A program made the translations under genes and the position numbers. From Pseudomonas salomonii (lineage in GTDB: Bacteria > Pseudomonadota > Gammaproteobacteria > Pseudomonadales > Pseudomonadaceae), in assembly GCF_900107155.1 (NCBI RefSeq), contig NZ_FNOX01000010.1:186001-250000 (forward strand): a stretch of DNA of 64,000 bases. Direction: 5' to 3'. Position 1 is the stretch's first letter, and each line of letters opens with the position of its first letter. Under the pieces are notes generated by a model that was not told where the DNA came from, searched no databases, and was given only the letters and a program-made list of their open reading frames with translations. Positions 47,224-56,025 of the stretch are shown here, in pieces.

Positions 47224-47982
47224 ATGAATCCCATACTGGCGCTGCGCCCCGACGACAAACAGCCCACGCCGCTGTACCTGCAATTGGCCCGCAAGCTCGA
47301 AGCGGCGATCCATGCCGGCGAGTGGAAATCCGAGCAGGCCTTGCCGTCGGAACGGGTCCTTAGTGAGCAACTGAATATTTCCCGCGTCACCGCGCGCAAA
47401 GCCCTGGAAGTGCTGTTTGCCCAAGGCTTGATTCGCCGCAGCCAGGGTTCCGGGACCTTTATCACCCCGCGTCTGGAACAGCCGCTGTCGCGCCTGTCGG
47501 GGTTCAGCGAGATGTTGCGGCTCAAGGGCTTTGTGCCCACGTCCCAGTGGCTGGAGCGCGACATCACCCCGCCGACCCACGAAGAACTGATCCGCCTGGG
47601 CCTGTCGCCGACCGACAAAGTGGCGCGGCTCAAACGCCTGCGTAAGGCTGACGACACCGTAATGGCAATTGAAATGACCGCCATGCCCGCCTCCGTGCTG
47701 CCAAACCCGCAAGCCATCGGCAATTCGCTGTACGAATACCTGGAAAGCATCGGCCAACCGGTGGTGCGCGCACTGCAACATATCCAGGCGATCAATGCCT
47801 CCGATGAGTTCGCCAAGCTGGTCGGCATCGCCCCCGGCACCGCCATGCTGCTGATGACCCGGGTCGGCTACACCGCCGACAACACGCCGATTGAAATCAC
47901 CGACACCTACTGCCGCAACGACTACTACGACTTCGTCGCAGAGCTGCGCCGTAATGACTACTCCGCTGAACTGCGAGTTTAG
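47224..47982 (+). CDS. nagR: GntR/HutC-family regulator of GlcNAc catabolism
   Basis: A 252-residue repressor. The N-terminal winged helix (about 10-80) shows PLYLQLARKLEAAIHAGEW, LPSERVLSEQLNISRVTARKALEVLFAQGLI and GSGTFI. The C-terminal UTRA effector domain (about 100-245) binds an amino-sugar phosphate in relatives. It corresponds to P. aeruginosa NagR (PA3757) by order. The first gene of the cluster, it is probably autoregulated through the two operators upstream. Confidence 0.93.
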   Translation: MNPILALRPDDKQPTPLYLQLARKLEAAIHAGEWKSEQALPSERVLSEQLNISRVTARKALEVLFAQGLIRRSQGSGTFITPRLEQPLSRLSGFSEMLRLKGFVPTSQWLERDITPPTHEELIRLGLSPTDKVARLKRLRKADDTVMAIEMTAMPASVLPNPQAIGNSLYEYLESIGQPVVRALQHIQAINASDEFAKLVGIAPGTAMLLMTRVGYTADNTPIEITDTYCRNDYYDFVAELRRNDYSAELRV

Positions 47983-47992
47983 AGAACTGCCC

Positions 47993-49099
47993 ATGTCCGA
48001 AGACAACATCCTCACGCCCGGCGGCTGGATTCGCGGCCGCCTGGTGCACGAACACGGCAAGGTGGTCGCCATCGACGGCACACCGTGCGACCCGAACGAC
48101 AATGACCTGCCCTACCTGCTGCCAGGCTTTATCGACCTGCACGTTCACGGCGGTGGCGGCAAAGACATCATGGAAGGCACCGACGCTTTCGAAACCATCA
48201 CCCGCACCCACGTGCGCTTTGGTACGACCTCGATGCTGGCTACCACCATGACCGCACCGGTGGATGAAATCTCCCGTGTGCTCGGCGAACTCGGCACGTT
48301 CTGCGAGCAGCGTGCTACAGGCAGCGCTCGGGTTCTCGGCGTACACCTGGAAGGCCCCTACATCAATCCGGGAAAACTCGGCGCGCAGCCCAACTTTGCC
48401 CACACCGCGTTAATGGCCGAAGTGGAAGCCTACCTGCGCCTGGCGCCGATCCGGGTGATCACCATTGCTCCGGAAATCGCCGGCCACGATGCCCTGATCC
48501 GCGCCCTCAGCGAACGCGGCGTGCGCATGCAAATCGGCCACACCCTGGGCAGCTACGAAGAAGGCGTCGCTGCCCTCGCCGCCGGCGCCACCAGCTTCAC
48601 GCATTTGTATAACGCCATGAGCCCGCTGCATCACCGCGAGCCTGGCATCGTCGGCGCCGCGTTGGCCCACGCCAAGTACGCAGAATTGATCCCGGATTTG
48701 CTGCACGTGCACCCCGGCGCCATACGCGTGGCGCTGCGCTCGATCCCGTGCCTGTACTGCGTCACCGATTCCACCGCCGCCGCCGGCATGCCCGACGGCG
48801 AATACAAGCTGGGCAGCCACACTGTGACCAAATGCCTGGGCGGCGTGCGCCTGGCCGACGGCACTCTGGCCGGCAGCACCCTGACCATGGACCAGGCGCT
48901 GCGCAACCTGGTGAAAATCGGCCTGCCCATCAGCGAAGCCTCACAACGCCTGTCGCAATTTCCTGCGGACTATTTGGGCCTGGAAGAACGCGGGCGCCTG
49001 CAACCCGGCAGCTTTGCCGACTGCGTGCGTTTGGACCGCTCCCTGACACTCACCGACGTAATGGTCGAAGGAGAAACCATTGACTTCAAAAATGCTTGA
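47993..49099 (+). CDS. nagA: N-acetylglucosamine-6-phosphate deacetylase
   Basis: A 368-residue amidohydrolase. The metal site HVHGGGG appears in LLPGFIDLHVHGGGGKDIMEG; further ligands are in GVHLEGPYINPGKLGAQ, QIGHTLGSYEEG and FTHLYNAMSPLHHREPG; the catalytic Asp lies in VTDSTAAAGMPDG. It converts GlcNAc-6-P to glucosamine-6-P and acetate. The start at 47993 follows nagR by 10 bases. Its end overlaps the next gene by 20 bases. Confidence 0.97.
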   Translation: MSEDNILTPGGWIRGRLVHEHGKVVAIDGTPCDPNDNDLPYLLPGFIDLHVHGGGGKDIMEGTDAFETITRTHVRFGTTSMLATTMTAPVDEISRVLGELGTFCEQRATGSARVLGVHLEGPYINPGKLGAQPNFAHTALMAEVEAYLRLAPIRVITIAPEIAGHDALIRALSERGVRMQIGHTLGSYEEGVAALAAGATSFTHLYNAMSPLHHREPGIVGAALAHAKYAELIPDLLHVHPGAIRVALRSIPCLYCVTDSTAAAGMPDGEYKLGSHTVTKCLGGVRLADGTLAGSTLTMDQALRNLVKIGLPISEASQRLSQFPADYLGLEERGRLQPGSFADCVRLDRSLTLTDVMVEGETIDFKNA

Positions 49100-50102
49100 A
49101 GAGGCCCTGGCCTCCTGTCACGCCGTTGAGGCCCAACTGCAGCGCCTCAACCCGATGCTGGAGGAAGTGGCCGGGCGCCTGCGCCGTCAGCCGCCGCAAG
49201 TGGCGATGACCATCGCCCGTGGCAGTTCGGACCATGCCGCCAGCTACTTTGCCTATCTGGCCATGCAGCATGTGGGCATTCCGGTGGCGTCGTTGCCGAT
49301 GTCGGTGGTGACCCTGCTGCAAGCGCCGTTAAAGGTCAGCGGCCAGGTGGCGTTCGGTTTCTCCCAGTCGGGGCAAAGCCCGGACCTGGTCAACAGCCTG
49401 CGCCTGCTGCGTAAACGCGGGGCCTTGAGCATTTCGATGGTCAACGCCGAAAATTCACCGCTGGAAGCCGCGTGCGAATTCCATGTGCCACTGTGCGCCG
49501 GGCCGGAGCAGAGTGTCGCCGCGACCAAAAGCTTTATCGCCACTTTAAGCGCCAGCGCGCAGTTGATCGGCCACTGGAACCAGGACCTGTTGCTGCTGCA
49601 AGCCTGCCAGGCCCTGCCCGACGGCTTGCGCGAAGCCGCCACCCAGGACTGGACGCCCGCCATCGAAGCCCTGCGCGCCAGCCAACGACTGATAGTGATC
49701 GGCCGTGGCGCCGGTTTTGCCATCGCCCAGGAAGCCGCGCTCAAGCTCAAGGAAACCTCGGCAATCCAGGCCGAGGCCTTCAGCAGCGCCGAAGTGCGCC
49801 ACGGGCCGATGGCCTTGATCGATGAAAACTACCCACTGCTGGTGTTCGCCCCACGCGGCGCCGAGCAAGCCGGTTTGCTGAGCCTGGCCGCCGATATGCG
49901 TCAACGCGGCGCCCGCGTCTTGCTGGCGGCGCCGGACGATATCGCGGAACGCGACCTGACCCTGAGCCGCGCCGAACACCCAAGCCTGGACCCGATCCTG
50001 GCGATCCAAAGCTTCTACGTGATGGCCGCCGGCCTGGCGGAGGCCCGGGGCATGGACCCGGACCAGCCGCGCCACCTGAGCAAAGTTACCCGCACTCACT
50101 GA
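49080..50102 (+). CDS. SIS-domain glucosamine-6-phosphate deaminase (NagB-II/GlmS-like)
   Basis: A 340-residue protein with tandem SIS domains (about 30-165 and 190-330): IARGSSDHAASYFAYLA, GFSQSGQSPDLVNSLR, AATKSFIATLSASAQL, VIGRGAGFAIAQEAALKLKET and HGPMALI. It is the isomerase half of GlmS without the glutaminase domain, as in the NagB-II deaminases that make fructose-6-P and ammonia. A TTG start at 49080 is preferred, since GGAG lies six bases before it; ATG at 49092 is the alternative but is 18 bases from that site. Confidence 0.87.
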   Translation: MTSKMLEEALASCHAVEAQLQRLNPMLEEVAGRLRRQPPQVAMTIARGSSDHAASYFAYLAMQHVGIPVASLPMSVVTLLQAPLKVSGQVAFGFSQSGQSPDLVNSLRLLRKRGALSISMVNAENSPLEAACEFHVPLCAGPEQSVAATKSFIATLSASAQLIGHWNQDLLLLQACQALPDGLREAATQDWTPAIEALRASQRLIVIGRGAGFAIAQEAALKLKETSAIQAEAFSSAEVRHGPMALIDENYPLLVFAPRGAEQAGLLSLAADMRQRGARVLLAAPDDIAERDLTLSRAEHPSLDPILAIQSFYVMAAGLAEARGMDPDQPRHLSKVTRTH

Positions 50103-50116
50103 GTCGCGTTTTCCTG

Positions 50117-52641
50117 ATGAGTACCGTGCCCATGTCCTACAACAATAATGAATTGACCCTAAGCGCCCCACTCAGTGGCCCGGTGCTGAGCCTGGGCAAC
50201 GTTCCCGATGAAGTGTTCGCCAGTGGCGCCATGGGCGACGGTATTGCCATCGACCCGCTGAACGACTGCCTGCACGCGCCCTGTGACGGCGTGATCATCC
50301 ACGTCGCGCGCACCGGGCACGCGCTGACCATTCGCGCCGACAACGGCGCCGAAATGTTGATGCATGTGGGCATCGACACCGTGGAATTGAACGGCGAAGG
50401 CTTTGCCCTGCTGGTGAAGGAAGGCGCACGGGTGAGCCAGGGCCAGGCGCTGGTGCAGTTTGATCTGGACCGCATTGCGCGCCAGTGCAAAAGCCTGGTC
50501 AGCCTGATCATCCTGACCAATGGCGAGCGCTTTGAGCTGCGGCCCGTGGCAGGAAAATTCGTTAAGGTGGGTGAGCCGTTGCTGCACATTGCCGCGCGTT
50601 CGGCAGCGCCGTTGCAGGCGGCTGTGGATAACGCGGTCACCGAAGTGCGCGCCAGCGTGCGCATTACCCACCGTGGCGGCTTGCATGCCGCCCCGCCGCG
50701 CTGGTCCGCAAGGCCGCGCAAGAGTTCAATTGCCATGCAGAGCTGCACTTCGCCGGCAAGTCGGCGCCCTGCGACAGCCTGATTGGCTTGATGGGGTTGG
50801 GCATTGGTGAAGGTGATGAAGTACGCATCACCTGTCGCGGCACCGATTGCGAGGCGGCGTTGCAGGCGTTGGTGGCCGCACTCTCGGTTGCTGTGAGTGA
50901 AGAGCACCACGCGCCGGTAGCCGTGGCTCCGCGTCGGGCGAACACCGAAGCCGGTGTGTTGCAAGGCGTGTGCGCCGCGCCCGGCCTGGTCTGTGGGCCG
51001 CTGTTTCGCCTCACCGGTATCGAACTGCCGCAAGACACGGGCACGCATGTCGCCGACGAACAACTGCAACGCCTGTACACCGCGCTGGAGCAAGTGCGCG
51101 GAGAAATCCGCAGCACCCTGGCGCAGGCACGCCAACGCAAGAACGTCGAAGAAGAAGACATCTTCGCCGCCCACCTTGCGCTGTTGGAAGACCCTACCCT
51201 GCTGGACGCCGCCACCGGTGCCATTGAGCAAGGCAGCGCCGCCACCCACGCCTGGCGCGACGCGATCCAGGCGCAATGCGCGGTGTTGCTGGCGTTGGGC
51301 AAACCGCTGTTTGCCGAGCGCGCCAACGACCTGCGCGACCTGCAACAACGGGTGCTGCGCGCGCTGTTGGGGGAAGCCTGGCACTTCGAATTGCCGGCCG
51401 GTTCGATTGTCAGCGCCCATGAACTGACCCCCTCCGACCTGCTGCAACTGAGCGCACAAAATGCCGTGGGCATTTGCATGGCCGAAGGCGGCGCTACGTC
51501 TCACGTCGCGATTTTGGCCCGAGGCAAAGGCTTGCCCTGTGTGGTCGCGCTGGGCGCCGAAGTGCTCGACGTGCCCCAAGGCCAACGCGTGGTGCTGGAC
51601 GCGGCCAACGGTCGCCTGGAACTGGCACCCAGCGAGGCGCGCCACGCCGAAGTGCACCAGATTCGTGATGCGCAAAAGTTGCGCCGTCAGCAACAACAGG
51701 CCCAAGCCCGGCAAGCGGCGCACACCCGCGATGGCGTGCGCATTGAAGTGGCGGCGAATGTCGCCTCCAGTGCCGAGGCTAAAGTGGCGTTTGAGAACGG
51801 CGCCGATGGTGTGGGCTTGCTGCGCACCGAATTCCTGTTTGTCGACCGTCGCACCGCGCCGGATGAACAAGAGCAACGCCAGGCCTACCAGGCCGTGCTG
51901 GATGCCATGGGCGACAAGTCGGTGATCATCCGCACCATCGACGTGGGCGGCGACAAACAGCTCGACTACCTGCCGTTGCCGGTTGAGGCCAACCCGGTGC
52001 TGGGCTTGCGCGGCATTCGCCTGGCGCAAGTACGCCCGGACGTGCTCGACCAGCAACTGCGCGCCCTGCTGCAAGTGTCCCCATTGGAGCGTTGCCGCAT
52101 CCTGCTGCCGATGGTCAGCGAGGTGGATGAATTGCTTCAGATCCGCCAGCGCCTGGATGAATTGTGCGCGGAGCTGGAACTGACCCAGCGCCCGGAACTG
52201 GGCGTGATGATCGAAGTGCCCGCCGCTGCGCTGATGGCCGAGCAATTCGCCGAACACGCAGACTTTTTATCCATCGGCACCAATGACCTGTCCCAGTACA
52301 CCCTGGCCATGGACCGCGACCACGCGGGCCTGGCCGCACGGGTGGATGCCTTGCACCCGGCGCTGCTGCGCTTGATCGCGCAAACCTGCGCCGACGCCGC
52401 CAAGCATGGGCGTTGGGTGGGTGTATGCGGCGCCCTGGCGTCCGACCTGCTGGCCACGCCGGTGCTGGTTGGCCTGGGTGTGAGTGAACTGTCGGTCAGC
52501 CCGCCGCAGATCGGAGAAATCAAGGACCGCGTCCGCCAGCTGGACGCGGCGCAATGCCGGCAATTGAGCCAAGGCCTGCTCGACCTGAGCAGCGCCAAGG
52601 CCGTTCGCCAAGCCTGTCAACACCACTGGCCGCTGAGCTGA
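50117..52641 (+). pseudogene. nagF: PTS EIIA-HPr-EI fusion NagF, interrupted by a 1-base deletion
   Basis: The first frame (50117-50782) encodes an EIIA-Glc-type domain (about 1-150, phospho-His83 in MLMHVGIDTVE) and the start of HPr up to His190 (RGGLHA). A C is then missing from the C-rich tract at 50688-50694. Adding one C restores the HPr sequence ARPAALVRKAAQEFNCHAEL and joins the frame that runs through 52641. That part contains the rest of HPr and a full enzyme I (phospho-His codon at 51502-51504 in GGATSHVAIL, PEP-site motifs LLRTEFL, RTIDVGGDK, SIGTNDLSQYTLA, GVCGAL). It should relay phosphate from PEP to NagE. It is either a true pseudogene or a sequencing error. Confidence 0.88.
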
Positions 52642-52667
52642 AAACAACAAGAATAGGGAGACACGCC

Positions 52668-54365
52668 ATGTACCAACATTTCATCGAAGGCCTGCAACGC
52701 CTCGGCCGCGCACTGATGCTGCCGATCGCGATTCTGCCGATCGCCGGGCTCTTGCTGCGCCTGGGCGACACCGACCTTTTGAACATCGCGGTGATGCACG
52801 ATGCCGGGCAAGCAATCTTCGCCAACCTGGCGCTGATCTTCGCCATCGGTATTGCCGTGGGTTTTGCCCGCGACAATAACGGCACGGCGGGTTTGGCCGG
52901 GGCGATTGGTTACCTGGTGATGATTTCCACACTCAAGGTGATGGACACCACCATCAACATGGGCATGCTCGCCGGTATTGCCAGCGGCTTGATGGCCGGT
53001 GGGCTGTATAACCGCTTCAAGGACATCAAGCTGCCGGAGTACCTGGCCTTCTTTGGTGGGCGACGGTTTGTGCCGATTGTCACCGGCTTTTCGGCGGTCG
53101 CGCTGGGCGTGATCTTCGGCCTGATCTGGCCGCCGATCCAGCACGGCATCAATAGCTTCGGCGTGTTGCTGATGGAAAGCGGCAGCTTTGGCGCATTCGT
53201 GTTTGGCGTGTTCAACCGCCTGCTGATCGTCACCGGGCTGCACCATATCCTCAACAACATGGCGTGGTTTGTGTTCGGCAGCTTTACCGACCCGACCACC
53301 GGAGCCATCGTCACCGGCGACCTGACCCGGTATTTTGCCGGCGACCCGAAAGGCGGCCAGTTCATGACCGGCATGTTCCCGGTCATGCTGTTCGGCCTGC
53401 CCGCTGCGTGTTTGGCGATGTACCGCAATGCACTGCCGGAACGGCGCAAGGTCATGGGCGGGATTTTTCTGTCGATGGCGCTGACCTCGTTTTTGACCGG
53501 CGTGACCGAGCCGATCGAGTTCGCGTTCATGTTCCTTGCGCCGTTCTTGTACCTGATCCACGCGGTGCTCACCGGCCTGTCGATGGCCGTGACCAATATG
53601 CTCAATATCCACCTGGGCTTTACCTTCTCCGGTGGCTTTATCGACATGGTGCTCGGTTGGGGCAAGTCCACTAACGGCTGGCTGGTGTTCCCGGTGGGGT
53701 TGGCTTATGCGGTGATCTACTACAGCGTGTTCAACTACTGCATTCGCCGGTTCAACCTGAAAACGCCGGGGCGCGAAGATATTCAAGTGGTGCAGGCTGA
53801 GGTGATGACCGATAACCAGCGGGCCAGCGCCTACATTCGTGCGTTGGGTGGGGCGGCGAACCTGTTGAGTGTCGGCGCATGCACGACTCGCCTGCGCCTG
53901 GACATGGTTGATCGCAATAAGGCGGTGGATGCTGAGCTCAAAGCACTGGGCGCCATGGCCGTGGTGCGGCCGGGTAACGGCGGGAGTTTGCAGGTGGTGG
54001 TTGGGCCGATGGCTGATAGCATTGCCGATGAGATTCGCCTGGCGATGCCGTCATTTGTTGCCAGTGCGCCAGCGGCGGTTGCACCTGTGGATAAGCCGGT
54101 TGCAGTGAATGTGCAGGAAGCCGAGAAGTGGCTGAGTGCCTTGGGTGGCCGCGCGAATGTGCGCCAACTGGAAGCGGTGGCGGTGACCCGGTTGCGGGTG
54201 GAACTGGGGGATGATTCGGTGGTGTCTGAAGCGGACCTGACTGCACTGGGTTGCCAGGGTGTGAGCCAGCTGGACAGCGGGGTTTGGCATTTGTTGATTG
54301 GTGACAAGGCCACTGGATTGGGCGAGGCACTGGAGCGGTTGGTTACCCGACCAATCAACGCCTGA
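52668..54365 (+). CDS. nagE: PTS N-acetylglucosamine EIICB permease with two EIIB-like domains
   Basis: A 565-residue inner-membrane permease. The EIIC domain (about 1-370) has ALMLPIAILPIAGLLLRLGD, the GLHHILNNMAWF segment and GVTEPIEFAFMFLAP. A first EIIB (about 382-462) carries the phospho-Cys405 in SVGACTTRLRL. A second EIIB-like repeat (about 484-560) has Ala505 at the equivalent position (EAVAVTRLRV), so it cannot be phosphorylated there. AGGGAG precedes the ATG by seven bases. The gene takes up and phosphorylates GlcNAc, with phosphate from NagF. Its last 62 bases are repeated downstream. Confidence 0.93.
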   Translation: MYQHFIEGLQRLGRALMLPIAILPIAGLLLRLGDTDLLNIAVMHDAGQAIFANLALIFAIGIAVGFARDNNGTAGLAGAIGYLVMISTLKVMDTTINMGMLAGIASGLMAGGLYNRFKDIKLPEYLAFFGGRRFVPIVTGFSAVALGVIFGLIWPPIQHGINSFGVLLMESGSFGAFVFGVFNRLLIVTGLHHILNNMAWFVFGSFTDPTTGAIVTGDLTRYFAGDPKGGQFMTGMFPVMLFGLPAACLAMYRNALPERRKVMGGIFLSMALTSFLTGVTEPIEFAFMFLAPFLYLIHAVLTGLSMAVTNMLNIHLGFTFSGGFIDMVLGWGKSTNGWLVFPVGLAYAVIYYSVFNYCIRRFNLKTPGREDIQVVQAEVMTDNQRASAYIRALGGAANLLSVGACTTRLRLDMVDRNKAVDAELKALGAMAVVRPGNGGSLQVVVGPMADSIADEIRLAMPSFVASAPAAVAPVDKPVAVNVQEAEKWLSALGGRANVRQLEAVAVTRLRVELGDDSVVSEADLTALGCQGVSQLDSGVWHLLIGDKATGLGEALERLVTRPINA

Positions 54366-54501
54366 ACGATCGTTCCCATGCTGTGCGTGGGAATGCCGCC
54401 CCGGACGCTCCGCGTCCAAGCCGTCGCGCATGACTCAAGCCCTGCACAAGGGTGACGCGGAGCGTCACAGGATGCATTCCCACGCGGAGCGTGGGAACGA
54501 T
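54366..54501. repeat. GATCGTTCCCA-type repeat element after nagE
   Basis: Same class as 42330-42440: outer inverted ends ACGATCGTTCCCA and GTGGGAACGAT, and inner arms GGACGCTCCGCGTCC, GTGACGCGGAGCGTCAC and GCATTCCCACGC. It starts one base after the nagE stop codon and is flanked on both sides by the nagE 3' end. Confidence 0.85.
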
Positions 54502-54503
54502 CA

Positions 54504-54565
54504 ACAAGGCCACTGGATTGGGCGAGGCACTGGAGCGGTTGGTTACCCGACCAATCAACGCCTGA
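54504..54565 (+). repeat. Direct duplicate of the last 62 bases of nagE
   Basis: Identical base for base to 54304-54365 (from ACAAGGCCACTGG to the TGA stop), at an offset of exactly 200 bases. After one mismatch the similarity continues through CGATCG. It is an untranslated relic and brackets the repeat element. Confidence 0.95.
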
Positions 54566-54699
54566 CCGATCGGTCACGTGTCAACTGTGAGATCTCACAG
54601 TAGATATTCGAGAAAGCGAGCACTAGTCTTGGCTGACAGGACAGTACTCCCGTGTAGCCGTCGCCCTGATTCTTATTGACTGAGTCTGGAGCTGCGGCA

Positions 54700-55167
54700 A
54701 TGGCTATTACTGTCGAAAAATTAGAGATCGCTCGTCGTGACTTTAAAAGAAATGACGCGAACCATGATGGCCTGTTAACAGCAGATGAATACCGACAGGC
54801 GCTGAAAGGCTATGGAGTTTCAGACGACACCATTGATCAGGCGCTGAATGAACTGGACCCCGATCAAAATGGTGAAATTACGTGGTTCGAGTTCCTCGTC
54901 GATTATGTCAACGATGTCCTGGGCCGTAAGGTCGCTTATCTCCAGATGCTGGAAAACCTGGATAAAACCTTCAAAGAATACGACACCAATAAAGATGGCA
55001 AAGCGTCAGCCATTGAAATCACCGAGGCGCTGAAAAATCAGAACTACAGTGGCTACGATATTGAGAGCGCCATCACTCACCTGACCCAGCACTACGATGT
55101 TGATCAGGATCGGGAAATCACCTGGAACGAACTGTTCATCAGCCTTATCCGCCAGTTTGAACACTGA
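54700..55167 (+). CDS. Calmodulin-like protein with four EF-hands
   Basis: A 155-residue acidic protein with no signal peptide or membrane segment. Four 12-residue EF-hand loops are visible: 19-30 (DANHDGLLTADE), 53-64 (DPDQNGEITWFE), 95-106 (DTNKDGKASAIE) and 133-144 (DVDQDREITWNE, where Arg138 replaces the usual Gly6). The helix-loop-helix spacing is regular and gives two EF pairs, as in calmodulin or calerythrin. GGAG precedes the ATG by eight bases. Codon use is visibly more A/T-rich than in the neighbours. A cytosolic Ca2+ buffer or sensor role is inferred; the partner is unknown. Confidence 0.88.
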   Translation: MAITVEKLEIARRDFKRNDANHDGLLTADEYRQALKGYGVSDDTIDQALNELDPDQNGEITWFEFLVDYVNDVLGRKVAYLQMLENLDKTFKEYDTNKDGKASAIEITEALKNQNYSGYDIESAITHLTQHYDVDQDREITWNELFISLIRQFEH

Positions 55168-55194
55168 CGGTCCATCACTGCCTGAACTGGCCTC

Positions 55195-55266
55195 ATCGCA
55201 GGCAAGCCAGCCCACACATTTTGATCTGTGAATACATTCAAATGTGGGAGCTGGCTTGCCTGCGAT
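55195..55266. repeat. REP pair (GCTGGCTTGCCTGCGAT type)
   Basis: Inverted arms ATCGCAGGCAAGCCAG and AATGTGGGAGCTGGCTTGCC plus TGCGAT. The left arm has lost bases in its CTCCC part (CAGCCCACACAT). It lies between the convergent EF-hand and DUF6124-like genes. Confidence 0.85.
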
Positions 55267-55286
55267 TGACCCTTACAGGCGCCTGA

Positions 55287-55550
55287 TTACTTCTGTTCAG
55301 ACACCTCAAATAGATCCAACACCCGGTCTACCATCAACTGGATACCTTCCAGCATCCGATGAATCCCCAGCACCGCATCACGCTGTGGGCCGTCGATGTC
55401 AAAAGCCAGATTGCCTGCCAGTGCTTGCACGGAGGCCAGGTCTTGGGAGGCATTGGCGAGCAGGGTTTCGCTGTTCAGGTTGGGGAGTACGGAGAAGATT
55501 TGGTCGGTGGGCTGAGAATCAGATGGGGGATTTGGACTGTCTTTGATCAT
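55287..55550 (-). CDS. DUF6124/DUF3077-like small hypothetical protein
   Basis: An 87-residue protein. The Pro-rich N terminus (DSPNPPSDSQPTDQ) precedes a helical segment SETLLANASQDLASVQALAGNLAFDI and a second helix GIHRMLEGIQLMVDRVLDLFE. Small proteins of this form are present in multiple copies in Pseudomonas genomes and have been grouped as DUF6124 or DUF3077; I am not sure which applies. AGGAG lies seven bases before the ATG. Expression is likely controlled by the structured leader upstream. The function is unknown. Confidence 0.75.
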   Translation of the reverse strand: MIKDSPNPPSDSQPTDQIFSVLPNLNSETLLANASQDLASVQALAGNLAFDIDGPQRDAVLGIHRMLEGIQLMVDRVLDLFEVSEQK

Positions 55551-55565
55551 GGTAAAACTCCTAAC

Positions 55566-55709
55566 AAAAAATGGGAGCTACCGACATCACTTGCAGATGA
55601 TGGGTGGCAGCTGTGTACGGGTCTGCAAGACCGAGTTGTTAGGAAACCCGGCAGACCCAGAGATCTCCCGCACACAGCCACCATAAATCAATGATCGCTT
55701 CATCAAAGC
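55566..55709 (-). ncRNA. Structured leader with attenuator-like alternative stems
   Basis: The transcript from the promoter at 55716-55744 would fold with a long outer stem (55603-55608 with 55677-55682, extended by 55612-55616 with 55672-55676) enclosing a perfect 8-bp hairpin (55619-55626 with 55651-55658). The strand 55606-55612 can instead pair with 55576-55582, with an inner stem 55585-55589/55598-55602. That gives a terminator-like hairpin followed within four bases by six U (55566-55571), just before the ribosome site. The two folds exclude each other. Confidence 0.65.
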
Positions 55710-55715
55710 GGCACG

Positions 55716-55744
55716 ATTATAGGTGCACTGTTGGCCACTAACAA
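55716..55744 (-). promoter_or_regulatory. Sigma-70 promoter of the DUF6124-like gene
   Basis: On the minus strand TTGTTA (55739-55744), 17-base spacer, perfect TATAAT (55716-55721). It predicts a leader of about 160 bases. Confidence 0.75.
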
Positions 55745-55868
55745 ACTATCGGCGGGCTTGCAGTCCCGGTCGCCACATTGGCAGCGACCCGAGAAGACTA
55801 GTGCCGCCAGTTCCGAGGGACAACCTGAAAAGCCTGTGGGAAAGATCTGAGGTGCCTGTGCCGGCGTC

Positions 55869-55951
55869 TTCGCGAGCAAGCCCGCTCCCACATTCGATCG
55901 CGTTTACCCTGGAGGAATGCAGTCGAATGTGGGAGCGGGCTTGCTCGCGAA
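55869..55951. repeat. REP pair (GGGAGCGGGCTTGCTCGCGAA type)
   Basis: Inverted arms TTCGCGAGCAAGCCCGCTCC and its complement enclose a 35-base loop. It lies in the gap between the DUF6124-like promoter and the YqfO-like gene. Confidence 0.92.
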
Positions 55952-55970
55952 TAGGCCCTTGCAGCCAACA

Positions 55971-56010
55971 AAAAACCCGCTGACCAAACTGGCCCAGCGG
56001 GTTTCTTGTT
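55971..56010 (-). terminator. Terminator after the YqfO-like gene
   Basis: AAACCCGCTG (55973-55982) pairs with CAGCGGGTTT (55995-56004), with a T-run on the minus strand, 20 bases after the stop. Confidence 0.9.
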
Positions 56011-56025
56011 TAAGCAACCAACGAA

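Noticed and set aside
50680..50790. Programmed ribosomal frameshift in nagF
   Set aside because: No slippery heptamer or downstream pseudoknot is evident at the switch point, and the loss disrupts the HPr active site; a deletion or sequencing error explains it more simply.
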